64,000 bases of DNA from Isoetes taiwanensis (Eukaryota; Streptophyta; Lycopodiopsida; Isoetales; Isoetaceae), in assembly GCA_021234155.1 (NCBI GenBank), contig JAJEKV010000014.1, forward strand, positions 9,505,563-9,569,562. Reading direction: 5' to 3'. How positions within the stretch are numbered: the first letter of the stretch is position 1; the number at the start of each line of letters is the position of its first letter. Below, piece after piece: positions 46,982-59,290 of the stretch. The notes beneath the pieces are model-generated. The model saw nothing but the letters and a program-made list of their open reading frames with translations. It was not told where the DNA came from and searched no databases. The translations under genes and the position numbers were made by a program.

Positions 46982-48158
46982 CAACCATCTGGTTTTGAGC
47001 AAGGGGGAGATAAAGTATGGAAATTAAAGAGAGCAGTTTACGGATTGAAACAATCCCCAAGGCAATGGTATATTTGCATATAGACACTTATCTGAAGGAG
47101 CAAGGCTTTGCTAAATTAAATAATGGTGGGAATATTTATCTCTTCAAACAGGGTCCAGAATATTATTACATTGCTTTATATGTTGATGACAACATCATGG
47201 CCAGCAGTAATGGTGAGATTTTACAAAAATGCAAGAACATTCTAAGTGACAAATTCAAAATGTCTGATTTAGGAGAAGTAAGGAAAATTTTAGGTATAGA
47301 AGTGCATCGAGACAGGAAAAACAAGATATTGTCTCTATCTCAAGGGCAAAATATAGAAGGAGTATTAAAGAGATTCAATATGGAAGATTGTAAACTTGTT
47401 AAAACTCCAATAGTTCTTGGCAGTAAAATTTCTAGCAGAATTTGTCCACAATCTGAAAAGGAAAGGAATGAGATGAAAAATGTACCATGTCGAGAGCTGA
47501 TTGGATGCTTGTTATATTTGGCTAATAGTACCAGACCAGACATTGCTTATGCTGTTAACATGTTAAGTAGGTATTGCAATGATCCAGGTGCAGCTCATTG
47601 GCAATCATCAAAAAGAGTTCTAAGGTATCTTAGAGGTGCAATTGACTTTGGAATTATGTTTAACAGTCAAAATCTAGATCTCAACTCATTTAGTGACTCA
47701 GACTGGGCAGGAGATCTTGATGAGAGAAGATCTACATCTGGATTTATTTTCATGTTGGGAGGAGGTCCTATCTCTTGGAAATGCAAGAAACAAAAATCTA
47801 TTGCATTATCTTCTGCAGAAGCTGAAAATTCAGCAACTACTCTGGCTGCAAAGGAACTAGTCTGGATCAGAAGACTATTAGAAGAACTTAACATGAAACA
47901 AGAAGATCCTCTAGTTTTACAATCAGACAGTACTAATTGTATTGCCATGACAAGAAATCCTGTGATGCATGAAAGGACAAAGCACATAGAACTTGAAATG
48001 CACTTTATTCGAGATTTGGTGAAGAGGAATATAATTCAAGTTCAATATGTTCATGCAGATATGCAGTTGGCAGATTTATTGACTAAACCATTATCTGATA
48101 GTAAGTTCAGCAATATGAGGAGCATGATAAGTTGCACAGATTAAGTATGAAGGGAGAG

Positions 48159-48735
48159 TGAAAGATTGTGTTCATATTATAATATGTTGATACTTAGTAG
48201 ATCCATGTGATAACTGAGGTATTTTTGTGAGAATACACAGTATACCATAGGGTTCAGTTGTCCAGAGTTGAACCTAGTTAACCATAATGGTGGTTAACCT
48301 AAGTATAAAAATTAAAATGCAATGGTTATGTTAACCTATAAGGTTAAAGTTTAAAATTATGAAATATTGACGGTCAAATGGAGGCAAGACATATTCAAAA
48401 GTTGAAATAGAAGGAGCATAACCGACGACTAAGAAATATGGGCCGATTCTCTGTGAATCGGTGCCGACCTAGCTAGTATTTAAGAAGTATTGATTGTAAC
48501 TCAAAAGATAGATCATTTGATGCGGATTCATCACATGATGAATGCCTGGGCTATCGAGAATTAAGATTTGAACTTCCATTGGTTTTTATTGCTACAGTGA
48601 TAATTTTCATTGCTACAGTAAAATCAATTTAATGGTTAATTATCTAGCAGTTGTGAAGTTATAGTCATCTTTGAATAAGTTAACTCATAGCTCTTGTTAA
48701 GTGATTGTGCTAGACATTTTATTCAAATCATAACA
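48159..48735 (+). repeat. 3' LTR of the copia element
   Basis: 577 bases, starting right after the purine tract and ending ATAACA before the GTACA duplication. It supplies the polyadenylation region in intact elements. Confidence 0.93.
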
Positions 48736-48740
48736 GTACA

Positions 48741-49105
48741 GGTTGGCAAGCGACAGCAGCTTCGACTTCTCCATTCGTGGGTTTTTTGGAAGCGATTTTT
48801 CAGCCTTACGTTTGTCAAAGCCCCTTGCCGAAGGCTTATCACTAGGGTTTTTCCTCGAAAACCCAAAAGGGCAGGGTTTTTTAGTCCCGATGATAAGCTT
48901 TCAGTAGCTAGACAAACCAAATATCTATTAGCATTGTATTTTTTAGGGTCCAAGTTGTATAATTGGACATTCCCTTTATTTTTTCGTGGGTAGTTCTCAT
49001 GTGTGCGACTACCCACTATCTACCATTGTAGAAAATTTGCTGCGATGAATGAGAAGCCTATCTAGGGAGGTTTTTGTAGTTTTCATGCGAGCCCCATTCT
49101 TAGAA
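48741..49105 (+). mobile_element. Element X, copy 3, right part
   Basis: Continues from 41735: GCGATTTTTCAGCCTTACG, CCCCTTGCCGAAGGC, the nested-stem module (48829-48902) and, near the end, GGAGGTTTTTGTAG followed by TTTCATGCGAGCCCC. Confidence 0.6.
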
Positions 49106-50344
49106 TAGACATGGTTTATTGTCAAACATCGTATTAGTGATAGAAAGACGTCAATATGGCTGAAATACATGATGAAGCTGATTGGTGTCGGCGACTCATT
49201 CAAGGGAAAAATGGGCGGACGGCCTTGATTTCTAAGTTGTCTCGAGTCGGTGTTCATATTAATGTTGGAATGAAGATCACTAGACATCACATGATAGGGG
49301 CATTTTTATTGATGTTTTTTAGTAGTGTGTCTTTGTTAATTGATTGTCATGTATGACAAGACTGCAAATTTATGGGTAAAGGTTGCAAGGAAATCTTAAA
49401 AAGCCATTTGATTCAAATGGTACTAAAATATATTTATAAAGAATGTATGTTTGAAGATGTTTACAAGGAAGAGCTGCATGACCACGATAAAGTACAATTG
49501 GATAAAAATGTTCAAGGTCCCTACAATAATCGTGCAACTTTACCTTCTGCATCTGTTTTAGTCTTGGCTTCTTCGTCTGCTTTAGTTTTACTTTTAAAAT
49601 CTGTTAACCAGATGGTTCAGTCAGTTAGTGTGGAAGATAAGGATATTGAAGAGGATGCATTTTTTAATTGCTATTGGGATAATCTCAAGAAGAAGGTGGC
49701 ATTACATCAATTCAATGGCATTCTAGGCCGTACGTTCCAAAACTGTGTGTTCGATTTACATGTTGTAAATTAGCTGCTTTTAATAATCTTTGATAATCTG
49801 CCATAAAGTCTTAGAACTTTTTGATAATCTACTGGATAATCTATTGAGTAGCCTTTGATACTGTTTCTTTAAAATGTTCGACAATGTTCTGGTGTTATCT
49901 TTACACTGCAATTTTGATATGAATAAACTTTTTGCTATCGGGAATAGTAATGAAATCCTTGAATTTATGTTGGTAGTTGTATTTAAAATTAGAATGTTGC
50001 TTTGTATTTGAACCTGTGTTTTTGGAATGCAAGTAAAATTGGAACGTAAGTAGAAAACAAAATGCTAAGAAAAAACAAAATGCAAGTAAATTTAATACAC
50101 AAAGAAAACTGTCACATGTCAATATAAGGTTGGACATTAAGGCAGCATAATACGTAAGTGTCGCTTAAGTGTCCTTACATATTGTTCAATCTCTCTCTCT
50201 CTCTCGGTCAAAGGGATATTGTTTGTATTCCTCTTTAGAACCTTGTCTATGTTGTTGATGGTTCATCTTTGGTGCTTCTTATCAATTATTGTTTAATGGG
50301 ACCCATATTTTGAAGATACATCTTTTTAATGATGCATTTTATGG
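49106..50344. other. No recognised gene; one unassigned ORF
   Basis: Frames at 49156-49356 (MAEIHDEADWCRRLIQGKNG) and 49372-49773 (YIYKECMFEDVYKEELHDHD, FFNCYWDNLKKKVALHQFNG) look mildly protein-like but match no family I know. AT-rich sequence with a TC run near 50190 follows. Confidence 0.3.
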
Positions 50345-52008
50345 ACTTTGGATGTGGATGTTCCTCCCTGTATTTACGAGTATCCGTGGAAAGTGCTTCC
50401 TCAAGGGAAGGCCACTAAACTCTTGGGCATTCCTGTAGGTATACATATCTCTACTTCAGATGCATGGGATGTTATCGTGAAAGGCCTGCGTAAGCATTTT
50501 TTTTGGTGGAATACAGCTAAGCTTTCTCTGGCAGGGCGGATAGTAGTTGCTAAGCAGGTTCTCAGCAACACTCATGTATATATGGCATCTGCTGTGCTTG
50601 CCTCACAAACAAAGTTTCAAGAGGTTGTCGCAATTGTCCGTAACTTCATTTGGGCAGGTACTGAGATAGGTGTAGTTGTGAAGGTCACTTGGTCCACATG
50701 TATCAAACCAAAATTTGCTGGAGGTCTAGGTATGATTGACTTTCATTTACAGAGTAAAATTATGATATCTAAATTCATTTGTCGCTACTTGGTGGGTATG
50801 GTACATCCGCCTGGAATGAGATTGGTGCAAGCACTTGGGCAGTGTATTCCTTTTGGGAAACCGGCACTTAGGGCAGTTCTTCCTGGTGTCTCTTTGATCA
50901 GCTTCGTCCATATCCGAATGCTTTCCCCTTCTTGAAGGGACTACTTGATTCTTGGGAGACAGTTCGTGTGTTATTTAAGATTAATCCAGGTGTATGTCCA
51001 CAGGCAGATTCTCTGTGTTGGTGGATTCCTCTGGATAATCACACGCCTCTGTGTGCTACTATACATCCATTGACTCAGCGGCGTTGGAGGCGTGCTGGTA
51101 TTCTCACAGTTGGTGCTTGGTATGAGGCAGGACACTTGTTGACTTGGGATGCTTTTCAGACTAAGTTTATGCCATCTCGATGGGACAGAGCTCTGTGGCA
51201 AAAGTTGGCTGGCATTCTGCCAAACGCTCCTTCACAATCAGTTGATATGCCTATTTGGACTGGTCCCCAAATTGTTAATGCACGTCGTCTTGTGCATTCA
51301 TTATATCAAAAGCTGGTTGATGTTGACATTGTCCCCCCTCGGGCTGGTTGGTAGCTCCGCATTCCCCCTCCTCAGTGGAAGCGTATGTGGTCCTGGGTCT
51401 GGAATAAATTGCTGCATCCCAAAGTTTCTACCTTATGGTGGCAACTCCTTCACAGATGTCTGCGGGTTAATGTGCTGGTTCATAAGTTTTATCCCCGCAT
51501 TTCAGAACTCTATCCACTGTGTAAGTGGCAAGTTGAGAGTATCGAGCACTGCTTTTTTCTATGTGACCAAGTTTAGCCAGTTTGGTCATGGTTACGATCT
51601 CTCTTCCATGTGGTCTTGACTAGCCAGCAGGTGCTTCTCGCCATTTATCCTTCCACTTGGAATAGCTTGAAGCAACAGGCTTTCCACTTAGCTTCAGGCT
51701 GGTTGTTGTGGTCTATTTGGAAAAGAAGGCGAATATGTATCTTCAAAGGCTTATCAATTAGTGTCGACCAACTTCTTCACGAGGCGCAAGACAGATTGGT
51801 GAAGGCATACCTATGTTCTCAGCTTGCTCCTGAGAAAAAACGTTTGATTTTTGAGGAACATTTGGGTATCTTATCTTATGCATAGATAGGTGGCTGCACT
51901 CAGTGGATTATCTTTGTCTGCTGAGATTTTATTTCTGTCTCTGCATCTATGTGTGTACTTCTTCTGAAATATTGAATAACAGTATGTCGTCCTTCAAAAA
52001 AAAAAAAT
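50345..52008 (+). mobile_element. L1-type LINE, 5'-truncated, poly(A)-ended
   Basis: Holds the 3' end of ORF2: YPWKVLPQGKATKLLGIPVG, then WNTAKLSLAGRIVVAKQVL and IWAGTEIGVVVKVTW, and the zinc-binding RT-associated region (WSWVWNKLLHPKVSTLWWQL, LYPLCKWQVESIEHCFFLCD). Frameshifts near 50935 and 51355, and stops, disable it. The 3' end is ATGTCGTCCTTC plus A, a different family from LINEs A-C. Confidence 0.85.
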
Positions 52009-52055
52009 ATTTTGTGTATAAAAGTGATCTAGGAGTCTTAAGCTAGTATCCTTTT

Positions 52056-54384
52056 AAGGGAAAAACTACAAAATACTCTTATGTTTTGATGAATTTCACC
52101 AGATGCCCCTAACATTTTATAAATTTCACAAAATGTCACTGGTCAACGCATATCCTTCAATTTATGTAAATTTTTAATGCTTAATGCCATTGCTCAAGGG
52201 CATTGCAATAATTTGGTTAATACTTAAGAGTATTTTACGAATTTGGAACTTTTAAAATTTGGAGAAAAACACACGTTATAGGTCTCAAGGGCATTTTTGA
52301 GGCACGACGCTTAGGGTTGCCGGCGTTTTTCCTTGTAACTTGAGCATCTGAACTCCGTTTTTGATGATCTTTAGTTCGTTGGAAAGCTTATTCCGAGAGC
52401 TCTCCATCAACATCAATTTTGTTAGGGTTTGCTATCAGGTTAGGGGCCGGATTTGGGTCTATCTGATTTCGGCCACTTATAGTAGGGATGGGGAAGACAG
52501 ATATGGTTCCAGCATCCAAGGCAGCGACAAAACGGCGTGAGTCTATCACCAATTTGGTGATACGTGATCCCCCAGTTGCTGCGCAAAAAGAGGTAAATAA
52601 TTCAGTTGAAACTTCTTTGCCTTCGGCGCTGGCTACTCCAGTGGTTCTTGAAGAAAGGGATTTTCCTCCCTTGCAAGGCGCTGCGAGTAAGGGAGCAAAA
52701 GTTAATGGGAATTTGCATCCACCAGGTACAGATTCCAGTCCTAATGTAGTTCCTCAGCCTCAGGCAAATAACAGTGCTTGGAAATCATCTGATTCGGTTA
52801 CAAAAGTTTCATATCAAAGATTTAGCGATTGGCTTTGTAAGGATATAGCTAGTGCATCTAGAAAGGCAAGGGTAGCAGTTGCTTTACAGGTATTGTCTGA
52901 AGGAAGTAAGGATCAGTTGTCCGCATTATTGGACACATTAAAAGCCCGACAGATTCAACTTCAACAACAATTGTCTCCAGATGACATATTTTACCAGTCT
53001 GACTGTCAGAATGTGGTTCAAGCTTCTGGTATTCCTGTGGTTGAGGTGGACCATCAAGCTCATATTAAGTGTGCTGAGAACTTATCTTCCTGTGCAGTTC
53101 TTGGGTATTTTACTGGTGGCTATTTAGATTTCTCACGGTTCCGTGTTTGGTTATCGCGGCTTCTGACACGCCTTCAACTTCCTCCTTTCCAGTCCATCAA
53201 GTTGTTGGCAAAAAACTTTGTTCTCATTATGTTTGAAAGTAGTGATGCAGTGGACTCTTTGGTATCAAGAGGGATTGATCCACTTGGTGGGGAATATATA
53301 ATGTACCAGTATTACTATCCTGGCTTTACACCAGATACAGTTCATGCATTAAAGATGCCTTGCTGGTTCTCGTTACCTAATCTTCCTCCTGATCTAATGG
53401 CTCATCAATTTCTAGTTGCAATTGCAACGGGACTTGGGGTTCATATCTCACACTCCCTCATGAATGGTCCAAGGATTTGTGTTTCTATGTGGACTCGCCT
53501 TTACCAGATTGTGTAGTTGTGAAGAGCGGGCCTTGATATAAGAAGTTGGATCTTAAGCTTCTGAACGGTCCAGAATTAGCCTGTTTGTTTCCTGATAAGG
53601 AGGCTTTTGCTAGCTTTCGTCGAGGTACTCGTACATCTAAGGCATCTGTTCAATATTCTTCTCAGGTTCAAGCTCCTATTGTTGTTTCTTCATCTATTCA
53701 TGATCAACCTTTGCCAGTTGCCTTGCATTCCTCGGCTATAGAAGATTCTCTACACACAGTTTCAATGGTGCCGGCCTTAGCACCGTCAGCTGCAGCTATA
53801 GGTCCTACCACTCTCCCCGTTGTTGTTTCTGCTTCTCATGCTTCTGAGGTTGTTATGGCTGATGGTCCTAATCTTCAGTGCGCTAAAGAGTCATGGCAAC
53901 AGGTCAATTGGAAGAAGGCAGCGAGGAAGAAGTTTGTTTTGTCATGTCATGAGGCTATCCTGCCTCGTTCTATTTAGGTGTATGATAACTTGATGTCTGT
54001 TGATGATCATCTCGATGTTGCAGAACATGTTGATTGTGATGAGGCCATTAAATGCCTCAAGGTGGCACAAGGTATATGATTATGTACTGTGTATGGGTGG
54101 TTTTGCTTAGTGGACCATTTCGTCCTCTTTGAGTCCCATGTCACAGGTTCCTTGTATGTATCTTGATTTTCCTTGATAATAGATTGTCGTCCTTCAAAAA
54201 AAATAAAAATAAAAATAATAGGGCATTTGAGGAATTAACATAAATTTTAAGGGTATTTGAATAATTTACAAAAAATACAAAATACATTATATGTTAACCA
54301 AGGCCATTTGATGAAATTATGAAAAGTTAGAGACATCTGGTGAAATTTGTCAAATCATAAGGGTATTTTGTGGTTTTTCCCCTT
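52056..54384. mobile_element. TIR element carrying a nested ORF1-only LINE
   Basis: Inverted termini of about 75 bases: AAGGGAAAAACTACAAAATA at 52056 and its counterpart ending 54384 (AAGGGGAAAAACCACAAAAT on minus), with ATTTCACCAGATG inside both. The same termini bound the element at 57341-58255. The central 52.3-54.2 kb is LINE sequence, so the TIR element was the landing site. The superfamily is unclear (MITE or MULE type). Confidence 0.65.
52488..54215 (+). mobile_element. ORF1-only (half) LINE with poly(A) tail
   Basis: ORF1 starts MGKTDMVPASKAATKRRESI and is open for 342 codons (to 53514): LEERDFPPLQGAASKG, then a DUF4283-like RNA-binding region (FVLIMFESSDAVDSLVSRGI, PCWFSLPNLPPDLMAHQFL, IATGLGVHISHSL). 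A frameshift near 53480 and a stop lead to a second frame (53546-53977, LNGPELACLFPDKEAFASFR) ending AILPRSI. After a short 3' sequence comes GATTGTCGTCCTTC plus an A-rich tail, the same end as the LINE at 52.0 kb. No endonuclease or RT lies between ORF1 and the tail. Confidence 0.7.
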
Positions 54385-55590
54385 TTTATTTACTGTTTTT
54401 GGTCAAAAATATTATTCTAGATCTTAGGGTGGAATCACACTATAGCCCAACCAAGTTTTGGGAAAACCCTTTTTTCCTCTATATCCTTAAAACGTAAAGG
54501 CAGGTTAGAAGAAATTCAGGCTATAGAGCCAACCATGATGCACGACATGGCAACATTTCTTTTAAATTTGTTGAACGGGCGCAAAAGTCTCCTCACTGTT
54601 TTTACTCGACAATTATGTACCTGCGTTTCTGATGTATTTTACTTGCAATTCTGCTGCTCTTACCCATAATTCTCCTTTTTCTACCCATCTAAATTTCCTC
54701 TCACCTGCCTTCACGTATACAATAATTTTCTTCTACTTGCAATTTAGTATATAGGAAAGCCCATTTAGTGGGCTTTCTTGCTGTGGAAACAGGGCGATGC
54801 GGGCAATTCTTGAAGCCAGAATGCAAGTAAACATCAGCCAGAATGCAAGTAAATCAGCGGAATGCAGGGTAATCATGCCAGATTGCAAGTAAAACAGGGA
54901 TGCCCTTCCGGAATGCAAGTAAAACAAGAATCGCAGTGATGAAGGTAGGATTTTTGATTTGAAACTTGCCATTATGGCATGATCTGACTAGCGCAGGGGC
55001 AAGAATTGAACATACCTAGTTTTTACGTTGAGTGAAAGACCCACTTGCAATTCTGGGTTGTCAAGCGTGTCCAGCCCAGAATTGCAAGTAGAAGGTTTCG
55101 TGGACGTAAAAATTCTTATCTTATCTTATCTTATACATTATACTTCTTCTTGGGAATGCTCCAATATCCTAGATGGTGACTACTCCTAGCGAAGATCTTG
55201 GGCACCGCCAGCTCAATGCAAATTGTATGGAAAACATCGAAAGGAGAAAATTAGTGTTCGTGGGCAACTCCGCATTAATTCTTGTAGCGTGGTCTCAACA
55301 CCGGATTTGCTCCCGGTGAAGCCAAAATGACAAGAAACACGGAGAATGGTAATTTAGAGCCATTTGAAAAGTTGTAATATGAGGGCTGTAGGAGCGGGTA
55401 GGGGATTTTTGGGGGTGGTGTTTGTTTGAAATGTTGACGAGGAAAAAGTACGCGCGAGCATCACATTGACGGGCGGCCGTCAGGCAAGGCCGCTTCATTT
55501 CTTTGCTTTCCCAAACGGGAAAGGGGCCCTAGATCATCAGCATCATCATCGTATGATCAGGCGGAGAAGCAGAAGCAAATTGGAGGAGCG
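54385..55590. other. Upstream region of the zinc-finger gene; LINE 3' tail inside
   Basis: A LINE 3' end with a TTATC tail is at 55093-55133 (TTTCGTGGACGTAAAAATTC then four TTATC units). AATGCAAGTAAA recurs at 54820-54930. The last 150 bases before the ATG are GC-rich and probably hold the promoter and 5' UTR; no TATA box was identified with confidence. Confidence 0.45.
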
Positions 55591-56583
55591 ATGAGCAAGA
55601 AACCGGGCGATTGGGACTGCCCAAACTGCCAGCACCTCAACTTCAGCCGTCGCGAATCGTGCCAGCGTTGCCAGGAGTTGAGACCCGCCGGAGGCCCCGC
55701 GGCACCCCCAGGCCCCCCCGCCCGTTCTGATGCCTACCCTAGCCGTGGCGGTGGATATGGCTATGGATCCTCAGCCCCTGCTTATGGCTCTGGTCGTAGC
55801 TATGGCGGAAGCTTTAGCTTTGGCAGCGGTGACGTTAGACCCGGTGACTGGTATTGTTCTGCCGGTAGCTGCAATGCTCATAACTTCGCCAGCAGAAATA
55901 ATTGTTTTCGATGTGGCGCTTACAAAGACGAGTCTTTGGAGGGTCCTCAGGGAGGTTATGATAGAGGCCCTGAGTCTGGAGGCAGAGGTTCCAGAAGTTA
56001 TGGGTTTGGATCGTCTTTTAATAGTGGAGGAGGCGGTGCAAGATCGGGATGGAAATCTGGCGACTGGATTTGCACTAGGTAACTTATTTTATAAAGCATC
56101 CTTTGTGCATATAATAAAGGCTCCCGTTCTGCAAATATAATAACTCTTTCTCTTGGTAAGTTTATTTTTTGAGCTACTTGCCTGACTCTTCCTTTTTAAC
56201 TGAGTTTTATATTGATCGTTGCCCTTTCTGTTGCTTTTGTTGGATATAAGTGGTTATGTAAAATAAACCTGCTATTTAGTCTTGACAACCAATATTTTGT
56301 GGTATATGAATTTGGAGGCCTTGCCAAATACAAATAGCATGTCTCAGCGTACTGTATGCTTCTTTACAGTATAGTTTTTGGTAAGCCACGTCTAAATACT
56401 GGTGTTATCTTTGGCTGATGTCAAGCAGATCAGGATGCAATGAGCACAACTTTGCAAGTCGCATAGAATGTTTTCGTTGCAATGCTCCGCGAGAAGCAGG
56501 TATCTATGTAAACTACCAAGTCAGTGTAAGATCGAGTTAGTCTCATTAAAATGTTGAGCTTTCTTACAGATACAGAGATGTAA
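55591..56583 (+). CDS. RanBP2-type zinc-finger protein, three fingers
   Basis: Exons 55591-56078, 56429-56499 and 56570-56583 give 190 residues. Three RanBP2-type fingers: residues 6-27 (C10, C13, C24, C27), 85-108 (C89, C94, C105, C108) and 157-180 (C161, C166, C177, C180); fingers 2 and 3 have the wider C-x4-C spacing. Glycine/serine/tyrosine-rich linkers separate them. Plant proteins of this design bind single-stranded RNA or act in stress responses; the role here is inferred. Finger 3 is split by intron 1 with GT/AG ends in phase. The short last exon (DTEM, stop) is less certain; retention of intron 2 would instead give 13 other residues before a stop. No breaks are seen, so the gene is probably functional. 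Confidence 0.85.
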
Positions 56584-57340
56584 TGTTCAACTGCAAAAAG
56601 AATTTGGAGTTGGAATAGAACCTGTGCAGAAAATGGTAATGAAAGAGTGCGGCTTTGCAAATATTAGTAAGGGAAGTGTGTCTGTCCTCTTTAGAAGTTA
56701 AGACAAGGGCCTGACAGTGGCTCAATGTGAGTAACCAAAGTGTTCGCTCTGGCCATAGTTTGATTCCTGATCCTTAACTGTGAACCAATGTATGTTATTG
56801 TTTTCCCTTGTTTTGAATTACATCTTGTTGACAATGGATAGTCTCTTCCATTGTGATATCAGATGCTCAAGATCACAAGGAGTGCTATACCATTGTCAAT
56901 TTTGGAGATGTCTTTATTATCTAATTTTAGATTTGCCTCCAGTTATTGTTCGATAAAGTCCCTAAGAACATGAACTTTCTGTAAAAATGTTGGTTCATCA
57001 TATGGATTGTTATCAATGCTTGTGTTTTGTGACTTGAATTTGCGCTGTTAGTAAGCACAATCCTTTTTGTCATGCAACTGCATGACATGTGTTTTGAATT
57101 GGTTAACAGATAAAATTTTCATATTATGGTCTGGCTGAACAAGTATGGCTAAATCCTGCTTTATGGCCATAAATCTGAGGCTAAATCTAGCCGCTATGAT
57201 GGAAACCATAAAATTGGAATATGAACAGCATAAAAATATGCCTAAAAAAATGATTGAATACACAATGGAATTTTCACATCAAATAATAATGGTCTAAACA
57301 TTTAATAAGATTCTATGTCAAGTAACGATGGTTTAAACGT
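56584..57340. other. 3' UTR and flank of the zinc-finger gene
   Basis: AT-rich sequence without recognisable genes. It probably holds the polyadenylation region. Confidence 0.45.
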
Positions 57341-58255
57341 GGGAAAACTATAAAATAGTTTTATGACAAATTTCATGACATTCCCGAGTTTTCATAAAAT
57401 TTTGTAATGCCCTTGGTCAATATAATTAGTATTTTGTGTTATTGAAAATTGTTCAAATGTCCTTAAGACGTACCTTAATTACTCAAATGCCCTTAAGATT
57501 CTACACAATTCATCAAATACTTTTTAGATGAGAGATGATACAGTTTCTATCCTGATAATCTGATTAGGGTTCTTTCTAAATATGACCATCAAATTCGAGA
57601 GCCATGATCAGAATATTAGATAGTTTTACTATATGGCTTTTGAAGGAGATGGACTCGCATTCAATTTTGCTTTGGCAAATGCCCTTGAAAAAATGCAAGA
57701 TTAATGTATTCAGAGATATTCATATCTATACGGCAATGAAGAGCGGATTCAAGCATGTGAGGTCGAATTAGGGTTTCCACTGGGATTCCATCAGGTGAGG
57801 TCGAATTAGGATTTCCACTGGGATTCCATCAGGTTAGAACGTTTAAATCTTTGCTCTGTTTTCTATTCAAAAATAAAAACTAGTGATGTCAAATCCTTGC
57901 TCCAGAAATCACTTGCAAAATTGCTGCTAGCATTTTTTTTTTTTTTTTTTTTTGTGAAAATTGTTGATAGAATCATTAAAAGTCTCTTTGCAAATTGCTA
58001 ATGGGAGAATTGTTGTGGCAGAACTTAGTTGATGCAGAATCGATGACAAAAACCAGTTGTTGTTGCTATTATTTAAAAAAGCACATCCATTTAGAAGGGC
58101 TTCGTATGAAATATGTAAAATAGAAGGGCATTTGATGATATACAAAATTCTATAGGGCCAAATACGTTGGATCAAGGGCATTACAAAAATTTATGAAAAC
58201 TCAAGAGTATGTCGTGAAATTCGTCAAAACATATGGCTATTTTGTAGTTTTTCCC
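57341..58255. mobile_element. TIR element (MITE-sized), second copy
   Basis: Starts GGGAAAACTATAAAATAG and ends with the inverse of GGGAAAAACTACAAAATAG. The arms extend through ATTTCATGACAT and TTTTGTAATGCCCTTG. TTTAAAC lies near both ends and may be part of a target duplication. Inside, a block of about 45 bases (GTGAGGTCGAATTAGG...) is tandemly duplicated (57757-57835), and a T run is at about 57931-57953. No transposase. Confidence 0.65.
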
Positions 58256-59290
58256 TTTAAACAATTATCTAAGTTGCTTAAGGACTCGAACTTGAGTGAT
58301 ACCAATGAGCATCAAGCAATAAACCAAGCTATCTTTCTACAATAAAATTGTACATCAAGCTAAACAATCAGAACAAGTGGTATTTCGATATGATCAATCA
58401 ACTGGATCTGAATGGGCCTTACCTTCATCATGGTGTATGCATTGACATAGCTCCACAAACTTCTAAGTACAACCGAAAGGCATAAAACACAAAAGATCGG
58501 GGCAAGCCAATGAAGATCTTGTGCCGAGAAGCGAAGGGAAAGCTCCCCGAAACCTGCTAAGCAACAAGCGAAGGGCAAAGATCCTTAAAACCTGTTGCAG
58601 AGGTTAGGACTAAAGCCATCTAATCTAATGGACACTTTGGGCTTTTAGTCCAACATTTGCAAATGAGCTATAACTTGCGCGGCATAAAGATCTATAACTA
58701 TGAGTAGAAGCTTCACTTCAACGCTTCATGGCTGCATCAACAGTAACAACACTGATCTGCAACACTAAGAATTAACCAAAACCTTGACACATTGAACCAT
58801 ATGATGGTAATAGCATAACCTAAGAAAATGACAAAGAGGAGCACAGAAGAATGGGAACTCGGATGAGCAGATGGAATCGATCATTTTGCAAGGGGAAAAT
58901 AATGGAATCTGAAGGAACTGCGACTTGCGGTCTCCGAATCTGCAACAACGACTCTAACACTGCTTGCAACTCTTGTGCAAGAGAAGCATAGCCCCTATGC
59001 AACCGCCCCTGTGTCGTCGCCATTGTGCAACTGAAAAATACAAAGGGGAGCTTACACGAGTTTAAAAACTCTGAAAAATGCGGGCTGCCTGCCATGACCT
59101 ACCCTCACTTGCAAAAAAGTCTTCCAAACTTTTTGCCGCCTATCTAGCGGAATACCAATCGTACACAAAAGCCCTAATTCTTGCTCCCAAATACACAATG
59201 GTTTTCTTCCCAATGAAGCCCACAAATACTTCCAAACCCATACATTTTGCAAACCATTGCAAACCGGGCACTTTTGTCTTTGTGGGCAAC
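58256..59290. other. No recognised gene
   Basis: A minus-strand frame starting at 59023 (MATTQGRLHRGYASLAQELQ) is open for 68 codons, but I know no relative. Otherwise unique sequence. Confidence 0.3.

Larger units (their letters stand above)
43304..48144 (+). pseudogene. Copia pol (protease, integrase, RT, RNase H)
   Basis: Protease motif LILDSGAEKTVTS (about 43400), then DVICVPSLVRNLISVSQLVD. After the insertion (about 43680-45221), integrase: HERLHHTSNKNVELMIKQGL with the zinc-binding CYGCMLGKH, and DDFSRRT, SDRGGEY and [40 protein letters not shown] and LYVDDNIM. RNase H: SDSDWAGD, SSAEAE, TKHIELEMHFIRD and LADLLTKPLS, stop at 48142. Frameshifts occur near 43550, 45765, 46165-46250 and 47070, and a stop at 46785. 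The RT holds a long TA repeat. Confidence 0.9.
41736..48735 (+). mobile_element. Complete Ty1-copia LTR retrotransposon, inactive
   Basis: 7.0 kb, flanked by a 5-base target duplication GTACA (41731-41735 and 48736-48740). LTRs are 41736-42311 and 48159-48735, both beginning TGAAAGATTG and ending ATAACA. The primer-binding site TGGTATCAGAGC (from 42313) matches initiator Met-tRNA. The polypurine tract GAAGGGAGAG ends at 48158. Domain order gag-protease-integrase-RT-RNase H defines copia. It is disabled by a stop in gag, frameshifts in pol and a 1.5-kb insertion. It sits inside element X. Confidence 0.95.

Noticed and set aside
46863-47087. Minus-strand ORF with an IY repeat
   Set aside because: It is caused by the TA dinucleotide tract, which reads as IY on both strands.
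52488-53977. Host gene encoding a novel protein
   Set aside because: DUF4283-like features and a LINE-type 3' end with an A tail identify it as LINE ORF1.
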